The notes: generated by a model from the letters alone, not told the origin. A stretch of DNA of 64,000 nucleotides from Terriglobia bacterium (GCA_020073085.1 JAIQFV010000002.1:195586-259585); one strand, 5' to 3'. Counted from the first letter of the stretch, positions 17,504 through 26,325 are shown. Program-made: numbers and translations.

Positions 17504-18844
17504 ATGCCCCAATTAACCCGAACTCTGGGCTTCCGCGATCTCACGCTCATCACCATCGGGTCCGTCATCGGATCGGGGATTTTTCTTGTTCCCGGGCCAG
17601 TGATCAGGCAAGTCGGGGGGTCGATGGGGGTGGCGCTGATGGTATGGCTGGTGGGCGGGATTCTCTCGCTGCTGGGCGCCCTGACTTACGGCGAACTGAG
17701 CGCGATGAACCCGTCGGCGGGCGGCCTGTATGTCTACATCCGCGACTGTTTCGGGAAGTTCTTTGCATTCATGTTTGGCTGGACGCTCTTCTTTGTCACC
17801 AGCAGTGGAACCAACGCCACGCTCGCCGTCGCCTTCAGCGCCTACCTGGGCGAGATTGTTCCCTTGACCCCTGTAATGGCAAAGCTGATTGCCGCCGCGA
17901 TGCTCCTGGTTGTCATGGCGGTCAATGTGTGGGGCACTCGCCGCAGTGCCGACCTGACCAACTGGACGACCGCGGTCAAAGTGGCGGCGATTCTCGGAAT
18001 GAGCATCGCGCTGATGTGGCTCGGCCACGGGTTTGTCGGATCAAGGCCCTACCTCTGGCCATTGCATTTTTCCTGGCCACTTGCCTCCGGCTTTGGCGTG
18101 GCGATGGTCAGTGTTCTCTGGGCGTATGAAGGCTGGCAGTTCGGTACCTATAGCGCCGCCGAAACACTGCATCCTCAGCGCGATTTTCCCCGGTCATTGA
18201 CGATCGGCACTGGGGCGCTGATTGGTCTGTACATGTTGGCCAATGTGGCGTACCTGGCGGGGATCGGTCCGGTGGCCGTGGCCCGGTCCGACAGTGTGGC
18301 GGCCGCTTCGATGGCTGCCATCTTCACGCCGGCGGCTGCAAAACTGGTGGCGCTGGCGATTCTGATTTCCATCTTCAGCGCCACCAATGTCACGGTCCTC
18401 ACCGCCACGCGGGTTTATTATGCGATGGCCAGCGACGGAATCTTCTTCAAACGGCTGGCCGAAGTGCACCCCCGGTTCGGGACGCCCGCGTTCGCCATTG
18501 TCACGAGCTCCGTATGGTCCATTGTTCTGGCCTTGAGCGGCACCTTTGAGCAACTCCTCACCTACGTCATTTTTATTGCCTGGATTTTCTACGCCCTAGC
18601 AGCGGCGTCGATTTTTGTTTATCGAAGGCGCCAGCCGAATGCATCTCGCCCTTACCGTGTCCCCGGATATCCCTGGACGCCCCTGCTGTTCATTTTGGCG
18701 GCCGCGGCTTTGGTAGGAAATACGATATTTGCGGAACCGCTCAACGCGTTGGTTGGTTTGGGCATCGTGCTGTTGGGCGCCCCAGCGTATTTGATCTGGC
18801 AGTCGCGAAGCAAGAAGGCCAAGGCGGTCATTCCGTCGCCGTGA
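17504..18844 (+). CDS. APC-superfamily amino-acid permease
   Basis: This 446-residue integral membrane transporter has about 12 hydrophobic segments. The N-terminal signature LGFRDLTLITIGSVIGSGIFLVPG is the APC family glycine-rich TM1 substrate-binding loop. ELSAMNPSAGGLYVYIRD (TM2-3) and GWQFGTYSAAETLHPQRDFPRSL (cytoplasmic loop) follow the LAT/APA pattern. It likely imports or exchanges amino acids; substrate specificity is not readable. It is monocistronic, followed by repeat-rich non-coding DNA. Confidence 0.9.
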   Translation: MPQLTRTLGFRDLTLITIGSVIGSGIFLVPGPVIRQVGGSMGVALMVWLVGGILSLLGALTYGELSAMNPSAGGLYVYIRDCFGKFFAFMFGWTLFFVTSSGTNATLAVAFSAYLGEIVPLTPVMAKLIAAAMLLVVMAVNVWGTRRSADLTNWTTAVKVAAILGMSIALMWLGHGFVGSRPYLWPLHFSWPLASGFGVAMVSVLWAYEGWQFGTYSAAETLHPQRDFPRSLTIGTGALIGLYMLANVAYLAGIGPVAVARSDSVAAASMAAIFTPAAAKLVALAILISIFSATNVTVLTATRVYYAMASDGIFFKRLAEVHPRFGTPAFAIVTSSVWSIVLALSGTFEQLLTYVIFIAWIFYALAAASIFVYRRRQPNASRPYRVPGYPWTPLLFILAAAALVGNTIFAEPLNALVGLGIVLLGAPAYLIWQSRSKKAKAVIPSP

Positions 18845-18879
18845 CTCGGGACCAGAGAGACCGGGCACGATGGATGAGG

Positions 18880-19270
18880 GAACATCCCGAACTCTTAAAT
18901 TGACCCAATCCCTGAGAGGGATTCATTCATTAGCCCAGGGTTGCCCCTTGGGCAACCCTGGGTCAGAAATCATTGTCGAACTCTCCAAACCCTGAAAGGG
19001 TTCGATAGAATGGATTACTCCCACACTCGAGAATGGAAGGATGCGACCCCCCGCAATCCTATTGAACAGTAATGGAACTTCATCGAACTTCTCGAGCATC
19101 TTGGTTAAGTGCCCGGTTCATTTCTGGTCGGAGGCTCATTCCAAGTCGGCGGTTCAATTCCAAGTCGGCGGTTCAATTCCAATCCAAGGTTTATTTCCAA
19201 TCAGAGGCCCGGAGGGCCGGCAGAATGTAGCCCCGTCTGAGCCCCGGAGGGGTGAAAGAATCCCCTCATT
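18880..19270. repeat. Repeat-rich non-coding stretch with REP-like palindromes
   Basis: There is no gene between 18845 and 19394. The interval contains CCCTGAGAGGGATTC, the long palindrome CCCAGGGTTGCCC with GGGCAACCCTGGG (18932-18962), AACCCTGAAAGGGTTCGATA (18990-19009), a direct duplication AGTCGGCGGTTCAATTCCA (19142-19182) and, at 19205-19262, the reverse complement of the CCCCTCCGGGGCTC/GGCCCTCCGGGCC element that is amplified at 29.99-30.29 kb. Confidence 0.75.
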
Positions 19271-19394
19271 TCTCCCTTCTTCTTTTCACTCATTCTAGAA
19301 GTTGCTTAGGATGGAATTCAACCGGCGCGGTTGCGAGATGAGGCTCGCATGGTGAAAGCGGCAACCCGCGACCCCGTCAGGGTTGAACGAAGTG

Positions 19395-19565
19395 TTAGAC
19401 AGGAGGGTTGTTCCTGGATTTCGCAATGAAGAAACTTCCAATGGCGAAGAATGCAGCACCAACACCAACAAATGCCACCTGTTTGCTGAAGAGATAGGCT
19501 GCAAAGAATGCGACACCGGCGATCAGGAAAAGGATGCCACTCAGTTTCAATTGCTCAGGTTTCAT
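19395..19565 (-). CDS. Small two-helix membrane protein
   Basis: This is a 56-residue protein starting MKPEQLKLSGILFLIAGVAFF. Two hydrophobic helices (about residues 9-25 and 29-48) are joined by SKQVAF, and the tail is basic (AKSRNNPPV). The longer in-frame extension upstream has no membrane character and overlaps the spacer to the CPBP gene, so the ATG at 19565 is preferred. Function unknown. It lies 76 bp downstream of the CPBP protease gene on the same strand and could be co-transcribed. Confidence 0.65.
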   Translation of the reverse strand: MKPEQLKLSGILFLIAGVAFFAAYLFSKQVAFVGVGAAFFAIGSFFIAKSRNNPPV

Positions 19566-19641
19566 AGATGAAATCTCCGAATCTTGCGGCCTAGCGAAAG
19601 TAATCAACTGGCGCAGCCGGGCCCGCGAGTTGAACGAGGGG

Positions 19642-20346
19642 TCAGGCTGGTGCGACGGTTGGAAGCTTCCGCAGCAACGCCATGAACAGGGCCCGTAGAT
19701 CGATAAGGGCATGCACCAAAATGGGAAACAGCAAGCTACCGGTGGCTATATAAAGCCCGCCAAGGACCAATCCAATAAAGGCCGTTTCGAGTACCCCTTT
19801 AACCCCTTGCCCGAGATGGGCCAAGCCGAAAACCGCCGATGATGCCAGCAAGCCCCACCCGAGAGGAAGCCCCCAAGGCGACGCCTGGAGGTATCGAAGG
19901 AGGTATCCGCGATAGATTATCTCCTCACAAACTCCTGCTGAAATGGCGACCCCACTGAAAAGGGCCATTTCCAGGAGACTGTTCGGCAGCAGGTAGTCCA
20001 TTTTTTCGTATGGGATGAGCAAACGCTGGCGAATGCCGCGATGGACTAGCGCCAGGAAAGGAGGTAACAGGATCCCAAGGATTAACGGGATCATAAGGCC
20101 TATGACAGCCTCGTGAGGCACATGACTTAGGAACGGGATCTTCACCAACGGAGCAGCGTACAATTGCCGGAGGGGTATGCGCCAGATGACCAAGAGTGAG
20201 ACGATCCACAGCCCGGTGATAATGCGTAGATAACTCCAAATTTTTACCTGCGGGTGAATTGATTCGCGCAGTTGACGCGCTTCCCAAAAATCCCAGATAG
20301 GAAATCCAAACAATAGAAGCGCAGGAATCAAATGGGAGATGATCAT
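19642..20346 (-). CDS. CPBP-family intramembrane metalloprotease (CAAX/Abi type)
   Basis: This 234-residue polytopic membrane protein carries the conserved motifs VCEEIIYRGYLLRYLQ (EExxxR), FGLAHLGQG (second motif, with His) and ILVHALIDLR (third motif, His and Asp). These are the active-site signatures of CPBP intramembrane proteases related to Rce1. The substrate is unknown. It is 24 bp from the end of the upstream exported protein gene and may form an operon with it and the 56-aa membrane protein. Confidence 0.88.
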   Translation of the reverse strand: MIISHLIPALLLFGFPIWDFWEARQLRESIHPQVKIWSYLRIITGLWIVSLLVIWRIPLRQLYAAPLVKIPFLSHVPHEAVIGLMIPLILGILLPPFLALVHRGIRQRLLIPYEKMDYLLPNSLLEMALFSGVAISAGVCEEIIYRGYLLRYLQASPWGLPLGWGLLASSAVFGLAHLGQGVKGVLETAFIGLVLGGLYIATGSLLFPILVHALIDLRALFMALLRKLPTVAPA

Positions 20347-20370
20347 TTTTCTGTTTTCATCCGCTGTGTC

Positions 20371-22155
20371 CTACTTCTGGTTGAGCAGGGCATTCGCAAT
20401 CTGCACCATGGCCCGGAGTTTTGTCTCTTTGTCTTTGATTCCCTCGGCCCGGGCCATGGCGTCATCGATATTCAGCCTCGCCAAGGTGCTAAGAAGCATT
20501 GAAAAGAGAGGCTGAGGAGAGCGGAACGTGGTTGCCACGCCGGCCGGAGGTTTCGGATTCGATTTCCTCTCCTCCTCTTCCTGGGCCAATTGATCGGCCA
20601 GTTTGAGAGCCTCCTTCAAGATTTGTTGAGCTCGATCCTGGTCGAACAGCAGAAATCCCCCTGCGATCAGTCCGTCGCATTCGGCTTGATCATAAGGATC
20701 CGGGAGTTTTTCTGTGGCCGAAGCGGCTTCATTGAGGAGGCTTTTGGCTTGTTCCGGGTCCTTCTTGGATAGAGCCATGGCCGTTGAAGCCATCGCCTTG
20801 ACGCGCGAGGGGCCCGGCGGGATGGTCTTCAGGAGAGCTTGCGCTGCCTCGGGATCTTCCCTCGCCAGCTGGGCGGCCAGGGCCACCTGGTTGACGCTCT
20901 CCATACGCGCTTGCTCGGCCGCCCGCCTGGCACTGAAATCGATCGGCGGTTTCGTCGGAGCTCCCACCGCATCCCTGTGAATGAGGGTCATTCTGGAGTA
21001 GGTGGGCATGGTCGATGCCGGCGGCGGCCCGGAAGGGCTCGGGGTGCTGCTGTTGTCCGGGGTTTGAGTGGAGGGTTTGGCCGGAGGGGCCGTTGAATAT
21101 TCGCTCATTGAACCCACCTCTCTCCCCGGACTCTTGGGAAGCAGGGCTCGACTGGCTGAGAACTTTTCTTCAAGGCCTTTGGCACGCTCCGGGTCCATCC
21201 GTCGAACCAGCGGGAGCACTTTCGACATGGCATATTCTCGAACCCCGTCGTACGACGTTTTGGTATTCCCGTCGAAAATTTCCCATTGTACATCCAAGTC
21301 GGGCGGATGGTCCCCCATGTCGTCAATGGCGTTGAGAATAATCCCCACCGCCTGGGATGTGAGCGCCCGGTTCAAATCGAACAGGCTTGAAGCCATATCA
21401 ATGAAGTCGACGAAGGCGGGAGCGTTCGTGACGGGCTTGTCAAATTGATGAATCGCTTCAATGTAGAGAGTTTCTGCGAGTTCAGGCCTCTTTTTCTGGA
21501 GGGCCACCGCCATCGGGACGATCAGGGACTTCAAACAATCACCGTGTGCCATTTCCTCCCGGACAATCCCAAAGGCCCGCTCGGGATCCTTGTCGGCCAG
21601 ACGGACGACCATGAAACCGAGTGCCCCTAGCCCTATGTTCACCTGACTTACGGACCCGGGCATCGATTCAATGCGAAGTGCCAGCTCAAGCGCTTTTTCC
21701 GGGTCATAGCCGTAAACCATTCGGGCAATATTGCTTTGGTTCATGGCACGCACAGTGGCGTTTTCCGAGCCTTGGAGCTCCTGGGCTGCATTAAAGGCCT
21801 GCTCGTAAATGAGTATCCCCTGCTTGCGGTCTATTCCTGCCATGGAGCGCGCAATGTCCAGCAACAGGGCCATCTTTACGCGTGGCTCGCTCTGTAATGC
21901 TTCCTGATAGCATCGGTTCAGAAGGTTCTGGGCCTTCTTTTTTCTCTCCGCGATGGGGTCGGCCTTAGTGGAGGGCTGGGCGGTTTTGACGTCGCCTTGC
22001 TTCACAGTCGATGGGGAGGTTTGACTCGGGGCTTTTTCAACGGACTGTAGAATGGCCCGATCTTCACTTACAGCGGTAAATGCAGGTTCTGGGAAGATCA
22101 ATCCCGCAGAACAAAGGAGGGCAAGCGTTGACACCATTGCATGCCGGTTTTTCAT
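20371..22155 (-). CDS. Exported alpha-helical repeat protein
   Basis: This protein of about 594 residues starts at the ATG at 22155 (MKNRHAMVSTLALLCSAGLIF, signal peptide). The body consists of helical units with recurring A-R-x-D-P-E-x-A patterns: YGYDPEKALELALRIESM, LADKDPERAFGIVREE, LAREDPEAAQALLKTIPPG, LSKKDPEQAKSLLNEA and LFDQDRAQQILKEALKLAD. This suggests a solenoid related to TPR/Sel1 folds. A Pro/Ser/Thr-rich linker lies at about residues 365-405. No catalytic residues are recognised; a scaffold role is inferred. The gap 22156-22583 upstream holds a family C repeat. Confidence 0.7.
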   Translation of the reverse strand: MKNRHAMVSTLALLCSAGLIFPEPAFTAVSEDRAILQSVEKAPSQTSPSTVKQGDVKTAQPSTKADPIAERKKKAQNLLNRCYQEALQSEPRVKMALLLDIARSMAGIDRKQGILIYEQAFNAAQELQGSENATVRAMNQSNIARMVYGYDPEKALELALRIESMPGSVSQVNIGLGALGFMVVRLADKDPERAFGIVREEMAHGDCLKSLIVPMAVALQKKRPELAETLYIEAIHQFDKPVTNAPAFVDFIDMASSLFDLNRALTSQAVGIILNAIDDMGDHPPDLDVQWEIFDGNTKTSYDGVREYAMSKVLPLVRRMDPERAKGLEEKFSASRALLPKSPGREVGSMSEYSTAPPAKPSTQTPDNSSTPSPSGPPPASTMPTYSRMTLIHRDAVGAPTKPPIDFSARRAAEQARMESVNQVALAAQLAREDPEAAQALLKTIPPGPSRVKAMASTAMALSKKDPEQAKSLLNEAASATEKLPDPYDQAECDGLIAGGFLLFDQDRAQQILKEALKLADQLAQEEEERKSNPKPPAGVATTFRSPQPLFSMLLSTLARLNIDDAMARAEGIKDKETKLRAMVQIANALLNQK

Positions 22156-22276
22156 AGAGCCTCCTGGGGTGTGCATGGAAACTAAAGTTCTAAAGGGTAA
22201 GACGACAATCCCGCCCAAAAAGTCCGGCCAAAATCTGTCCCGTCATCAGGTAGGGGACGCGTTCAGCGCGGTAGGC

Positions 22277-22340
22277 CGCATCTCCAGTATCCATTTTCCC
22301 GGCCCACGTGGGACGGCGGAGTCTTGATGCTTCCATCGTG
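22277..22340. repeat. Dispersed repeat family C, copy 1
   Basis: The block CGCATCTCCAGTATCCATTT, then a CCCGGCC/GTGGGA segment and GGAGTCTTGATGCTTCCA, recurs at 25665-25728. The first half recurs at 24686-24715. Copies 1 and 3 are direct repeats on either side of the AAA/TOPRIM operon. Confidence 0.75.
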
Positions 22341-22583
22341 AAGCCTCCCGGAATATCACGCTCGGGTGTTAATCGCAAGCGATTTGGCCGCACGCGCAAC
22401 AGACTTATAGGAAATGGAGGGTGCCCCTTAAGACGGAAACACAGAATGGATAAAGATGCGCCCACATCAAATTGGTCAACGACGCCCGCCGGAGGACAAT
22501 TCTCTGGCAAACACAGTAACATAACTGATAAGATTTCCGACAACAAGGACACAGAACAAATTGGATAGTGTGGCGGGAAAGCG

Positions 22584-23735
22584 ATGATTGTAACTCATAT
22601 CAAACTTAAGAACTGGCGTAACTTCCGTTCGGTCGATGTTGAACTGAGCGAACGGATTTTTCTCGCTGGACCCAATGCTTCAGGCAAGTCCAATTTCCTA
22701 GACGCCTTCCGGTTTTTACGTGACATTGCCAAGCCTGGTGGAGGATTGCAGAAAGCCGTCACCGACCGTGGTGGCTTATCGAAACTGAGGTGCTTAGCGG
22801 CGCGTGAGCACCCTAATGTGGAAATGGAGGTTCACCTCTCCGAAGTTTCGAATCAGGAAGCTGGATGGAGGTACGCGATTGGAATTAAACAAGAGTCGCG
22901 TGGGTACCGGCAACCTTTTTTGGCATATGAGCAAGTCTGGCACCAAGGAGACAAAATATTGACGCGTCCGGATAAGGATGATGTCACAGACCCGCTACGC
23001 CGCACCCAGACACATCTTGAGCAAATTGGGGCAAACAGCCAGTTCAGAGATATTGCGAAGTTCTTTGAATCGGTACTCTATTTGCATCTAGTACCGCAGT
23101 TGGTTCGCCATCCAGAAATATACGCGGGGCCAGGGAATTCCGAAGACCCCTTCGGTCGAAGCTTCCTTGAACGAGTGGTCAAGACACCCCAGAAAGTCCG
23201 GCGTTCTCGACTGAAAAAGATCGAAAAGGCCTTGTTTTTGGCAGTCCCACAGATTAAAGGGCTGACAGATGTGAAGGACGAAAGCGGTATTCCTCACCTT
23301 GAGGCAGTCTACGAGCACTGGCGCCCCAAAGGCGCCAAGCAAAGAGAAGACCAGTTCTCCGACGGGACGTTGCGCCTAATTGGTTTGTTGTGGTCGTTGC
23401 TCGAAAGTGAGTCTCTCCTGTTGCTGGAAGAGCCCGAACTATCGCTGAACTCTGGGATTGTCCGGAAACTGCCTGCTCTTTTGCATCGGGTCCAGAGACA
23501 GAAGAAGAGGCAGATTATCCTGAGCACCCACAGCGCGGACTTGCTTTCAGATAAAGGTATTGGGGGAGAAGAAGTGCTTCTGTTGACTCCCAGCGTCGAA
23601 GGTACGAGAGTTGATCCTGCCGCGTCAATTAAGGAAGTAAGAGCGCTCCTTGAAGCGGGGCTTAGCATTGCAGAGGCCGCACTGCCCCGCACGGTGCCAT
23701 CCGCCGTTCAGCAATTGCCCCTTAAATTTGAATGA
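22584..23735 (+). CDS. RecF/OLD-type AAA ATPase of a candidate defence operon
   Basis: This 383-residue ABC-type ATPase has Walker A GPNASGKS (about residues 29-36) after the IKLKNWRNFRSVDVELS start typical of RecF/OLD ATPases. A C-terminal half carries the signature-like FSDGTLRLIGLL, Walker B LLLLEEPELSLN and the H-switch STHSADLLS. There is no TOPRIM nuclease domain in this chain; the next gene supplies a candidate. In OLD-like, Gabija and PARIS systems such ATPases sense or gate a TOPRIM effector (family knowledge); a defence role here is inference. Its stop overlaps the next start by 4 nt (ATGA), so the two are translationally coupled. Confidence 0.85.
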   Translation: MIVTHIKLKNWRNFRSVDVELSERIFLAGPNASGKSNFLDAFRFLRDIAKPGGGLQKAVTDRGGLSKLRCLAAREHPNVEMEVHLSEVSNQEAGWRYAIGIKQESRGYRQPFLAYEQVWHQGDKILTRPDKDDVTDPLRRTQTHLEQIGANSQFRDIAKFFESVLYLHLVPQLVRHPEIYAGPGNSEDPFGRSFLERVVKTPQKVRRSRLKKIEKALFLAVPQIKGLTDVKDESGIPHLEAVYEHWRPKGAKQREDQFSDGTLRLIGLLWSLLESESLLLLEEPELSLNSGIVRKLPALLHRVQRQKKRQIILSTHSADLLSDKGIGGEEVLLLTPSVEGTRVDPAASIKEVRALLEAGLSIAEAALPRTVPSAVQQLPLKFE

Positions 23736-24349
23736 TGTCACCCATCCCGATCCAACTTGCTGTGGAGGACGACCTCAGTGAGGGGGTCCTTATCAAGCTT
23801 CTTTGCAAAACGGGGCGCCCTTATGCGATAGGCACGTGCTATAACGGTAGTGGGTTCGGGTACTTGCGTAGAACAATTCGCGGGTTCAACAATGCCGCAA
23901 AGGGAACACCATTTCTAGTATTGACTGACCTCGATCAGATCGAATGTGCGCCAGATCTCATTGAGACTTGGTTGCATGAACCCCTCCATCCGAACCTCTT
24001 GTTTCGAGTCGCCGTCAAAGAGGTTGAAGCCTGGCTGCTCGCTGATCAGGTAGGGCTCGCCAGATTCCTGGGCATCAACAAGACCCTGATTCCCGAGAGT
24101 GTGGATGAAATTGTAGATCCGAAAAAGTGCCTCATCGATCTGGCCAGAAGATCCCCCCATCGAAATCTCCGAGGAGACATTGTCCCCCCGTCTGGAAGTA
24201 CACGACAGATCGGTCCCAATTACAATGGGCAGTTGGTTGCCTTCGTGCAAAACCGGTGGAACATATCGGCTGCTGAGCGGTCCTCGCCGAGCCTTAGGCG
24301 TACAGTGACTGCTGTGACCCGATTTGTCCCAACGTGGGACCACGTTTAG
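23732..24349 (+). CDS. Small TOPRIM-like protein, partner of the AAA ATPase
   Basis: This 205-residue protein is coupled to the ATPase by an ATGA overlap. It begins IQLAVEDDLSEGVLIKLL, with an acidic residue (E12) at the end of a strand, followed by FLVLTDLDQIE with a DxD (D66, D68). E...DxD is the TOPRIM metal-binding pattern. VAVKEVEAWLLAD (about 97-109) and RQIGPNYNGQLVAFV are further conserved-looking blocks. It resembles the short TOPRIM-like proteins (DUF4276/DUF4435 style) paired with AAA ATPases in split OLD-type anti-phage modules, but family membership is not certain. The likely role is the nuclease or effector of a two-gene module. Confidence 0.65.
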   Translation: MMSPIPIQLAVEDDLSEGVLIKLLCKTGRPYAIGTCYNGSGFGYLRRTIRGFNNAAKGTPFLVLTDLDQIECAPDLIETWLHEPLHPNLLFRVAVKEVEAWLLADQVGLARFLGINKTLIPESVDEIVDPKKCLIDLARRSPHRNLRGDIVPPSGSTRQIGPNYNGQLVAFVQNRWNISAAERSSPSLRRTVTAVTRFVPTWDHV

Positions 24350-24579
24350 ATCTGAGAATAGTGGTGCAGCCTCTTAGACCCCCATCATGCGAGTCCTACG
24401 CCCTTACTGCGGCTAGCTCGCCCGTGGTGAGGATAGCATGCGTGAAGTTGGAACCGTTTAACTCGTGCGCAGCATGCATTCTGTCCATGCTGAAAGCCGC
24501 TGTCGTGGCCCCTACTGGCGTTACATGAGAGCCGAGCTCCATGGCAAAACGGAGGTGGATTCAATGCGAGCCGCCTGAT
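24350..24579. other. Non-coding stretch between defence operon and cassette array
   Basis: I see no credible gene here. The sequence differs in base usage from the flanking coding DNA and contains short direct words such as GCATGC, but no attC with convincing arms. It is treated as the left boundary zone of the array. Confidence 0.4.
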
Positions 24580-24666
24580 TCATCGTCTTGTTAACCGGCT
24601 TTTTTGGCTAAATGACAGGCATCGCTTTTCCGTCAAGACGGCTTCCGCGCGGAGCGTTTGTGTGAA
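24580..24666 (-). pseudogene. C-terminal remnant duplicating the 25748-26227 gene
   Basis: About 28 codons encode FTQTLRAEAVLTEKRCLS ending in RLTRR and stop. This matches the C-terminus of the 159-residue protein at 25748-26227 (FTQTLRAEPVLTEKQCLS...RLTR). The upstream part of the gene is missing, so it is a remnant of a second copy. Confidence 0.75.
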
Positions 24667-24685
24667 TTCTACCGACAACATGGGC

Positions 24686-24715
24686 TCGCATCTCCTTTAT
24701 CCATTTTCCCTGACC
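24686..24715. repeat. Dispersed repeat family C, partial copy 3
   Basis: CTCGCATCTCCTTTATCCAT followed by TTTCCCTGACC matches the first half of copies at 22277 and 25665, in direct orientation. Confidence 0.6.
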
Positions 24716-24780
24716 ATGTCTGACAACGTCCTGGAATTGAAGCTTGAAAGGATCAGACCCCCGGTCATCGTGTCGAGACC

Positions 24781-25629
24781 TCATCGGGGGATCGCGGCGA
24801 CAACTTTGTCGATGGCTTCCTCCAGCGTGCCCTGCCCGTTGAGATAGGGGATCCAGTACTTTTCGATGGGCTCACGATACTTGGGCCACGCCCTCGTGAA
24901 GAGGTCTTCCGATGTGGGAACGTAATTCGCGACGCCCCGCTCGGCAAGGAACCGGCGCGTGAGTTCACTCGACGTTGCGAAGAGGATTGCATGCCACAGC
25001 TCGCGCGGCGCATCCAAACCGCGCTGCTTCGTAGCAACTGTGATCGCAGCTGCGACCGTTCCCCTGGCAGGACTGACCACCGCGTGTGAACTCTCGTGCA
25101 AGAGCATTTCGAGCGCGCGTAGCCCTTGGTAGCCGGGGTCGCGGCACGACATCGTGGTAATCACGCCGCCCGACCGGCCGGTGATCGTGTAGGCGCCGTA
25201 AGGGCCGGCAAAGGGCGTGATGTAAGCGCGAACGCGTTCCGGCCACGCCGTACGATACACCGCTTCATGTGCCCGAACGAGGCCCCCTCCCGCTTCACGC
25301 AGCATGGCGGCCGCGTAACCGAGGAAAAATCGATTCGCCTGGTCGTCGGCCACCCACCAGTGCCGGCGATAGACGGGAGCAGCAAGGGTCAGCGCCTCCT
25401 TGAGAGGGGCGTCGATAAGCGGCTCGGCAGCATCATCTGCGACCTGTGTGAGGGCGTCGGTGGTGATGACCATCGGATTCGCGAATGTCATGTCGCCGTG
25501 CCCGCCGCCGGCGGTGCGGTATGCCTTCACGGCCTCGTTCCACGCTGCCTGCTCTTCTGGGGACACGTCAGGTAGTGCGCGCGGCGTGGAGCGCATCGCG
25601 TCCGCGATCAGAGTCTGATGAAGACTCAT
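24781..25629 (-). CDS. HEXXH-motif putative zinc peptidase, N-terminus probably lost
   Basis: This protein of about 282 residues starts at the ATG at 25629 (MSLHQTLIADAMRS). The motif LEMLLHESSHAVV (about residues 172-184) contains HESSH, an HEXXH zinc-binding pattern, suggesting a gluzincin-like metallopeptidase; a third ligand cannot be assigned by eye. Residues just upstream of this start (FFLHSSFW) look like natural protein sequence, but beyond them the frame runs into dispersed repeat C. The original N-terminus and any signal peptide were therefore probably replaced by the repeat. Activity is uncertain. Confidence 0.6.
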   Translation of the reverse strand: MSLHQTLIADAMRSTPRALPDVSPEEQAAWNEAVKAYRTAGGGHGDMTFANPMVITTDALTQVADDAAEPLIDAPLKEALTLAAPVYRRHWWVADDQANRFFLGYAAAMLREAGGGLVRAHEAVYRTAWPERVRAYITPFAGPYGAYTITGRSGGVITTMSCRDPGYQGLRALEMLLHESSHAVVSPARGTVAAAITVATKQRGLDAPRELWHAILFATSSELTRRFLAERGVANYVPTSEDLFTRAWPKYREPIEKYWIPYLNGQGTLEEAIDKVVAAIPR

Positions 25630-25664
25630 CCAAAAGCTACTGTGCAGGAAAAAGATTGCGGGGG

Positions 25665-25728
25665 TCGCATCTCCATTATCCACGTTTCCGGCCGCTGTGG
25701 GATGGTGGAGTCTTGATGCTTCCACCGC
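25665..25728. repeat. Dispersed repeat family C, copy 2
   Basis: CGCATCTCCATTATCCACGT, TTCCGGCCGCTGTGGGATGG and GGAGTCTTGATGCTTCCACC align with 22277-22340. It forms the false N-terminal extension of the HEXXH gene and separates it from the 25748-26227 cassette. Confidence 0.75.
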
Positions 25729-25747
25729 AGAGGCGCGGACTGGCTCC

Positions 25748-26227
25748 TCATCTCGTTAGCCGGTTCCTCTCGCGCGTCGACAGGCATTGCTTTTCAGTCA
25801 AGACAGGTTCCGCGCGCAGCGTCTGTGTGAAGCCAACGGCGCCAAAGGTGATCTCGCTTGAGGCGGGCCAGTTGAGCTGAACCCTCCAACGGTAATACGG
25901 TCGGTCGAGGTACACCTTCTGATCCTGAACCAGTTCGCGTTCGACATGGTCGATCGACACGGGATGGAGTGAGACCTGAAAGCCCGAACGCCCCCAGTCG
26001 ATTGCAATCTTCGGATCCGTGACCCCGTGGAACACGAGGGTTGCCGGCGCCACGCGGAACTGTCCAGCTTCGCCGACACCGCAAATCCATTCGACAATAA
26101 AATCGATGTCGAACGCCAGATCGCTGGTCCAGTCCGCCTCGTCCGGATCCCCGGCTCGAAGCTCGATCCCCCAGAGGTGACAGTCGTGCCAGGAGAGTCG
26201 ATCGAAATCTGCTTCCGTCCAGTTCAT
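25748..26227 (-). CDS. Conserved hypothetical protein (cassette-type, 159 aa)
   Basis: This 159-residue soluble protein starts MNWTEADFDRLSWHDCHLWG. The features are aromatic- and acid-rich: DEADWTSDLAFDIDFIVEWICG, VAPATLVFHGVTDPKI and RPYYRWRVQLNWP. It gives the impression of a compact beta-sheet domain. I do not recognise a named family or catalytic site. A degraded second copy of its C-terminus lies at 24580-24666, so this gene has duplicated within the array. Its stop follows CGGCTAACG, an attC-core-like sequence overlapping the last codons. Confidence 0.65.
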   Translation of the reverse strand: MNWTEADFDRLSWHDCHLWGIELRAGDPDEADWTSDLAFDIDFIVEWICGVGEAGQFRVAPATLVFHGVTDPKIAIDWGRSGFQVSLHPVSIDHVERELVQDQKVYLDRPYYRWRVQLNWPASSEITFGAVGFTQTLRAEPVLTEKQCLSTRERNRLTR

Positions 26228-26236
26228 GGCACTCTT

Positions 26237-26325
26237 CCCTAACGCAGAGTCCAGGCTGCCGTCTTCCCCCAGCCCGGTAAGTAATGATCAGGTTGCCCCC
26301 AGGCGGTCCGCGTCAGCAACTTGCT
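26237..26325 (-). other. Putative degenerate attC site
   Basis: The core CCCTAAC at 26237-26243 lies just upstream of the 26227 start. The arms GCAGAGTCCAGGCTGCC and GGCGGTCCGCGTCAGC are only partly complementary. Confidence 0.4.
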
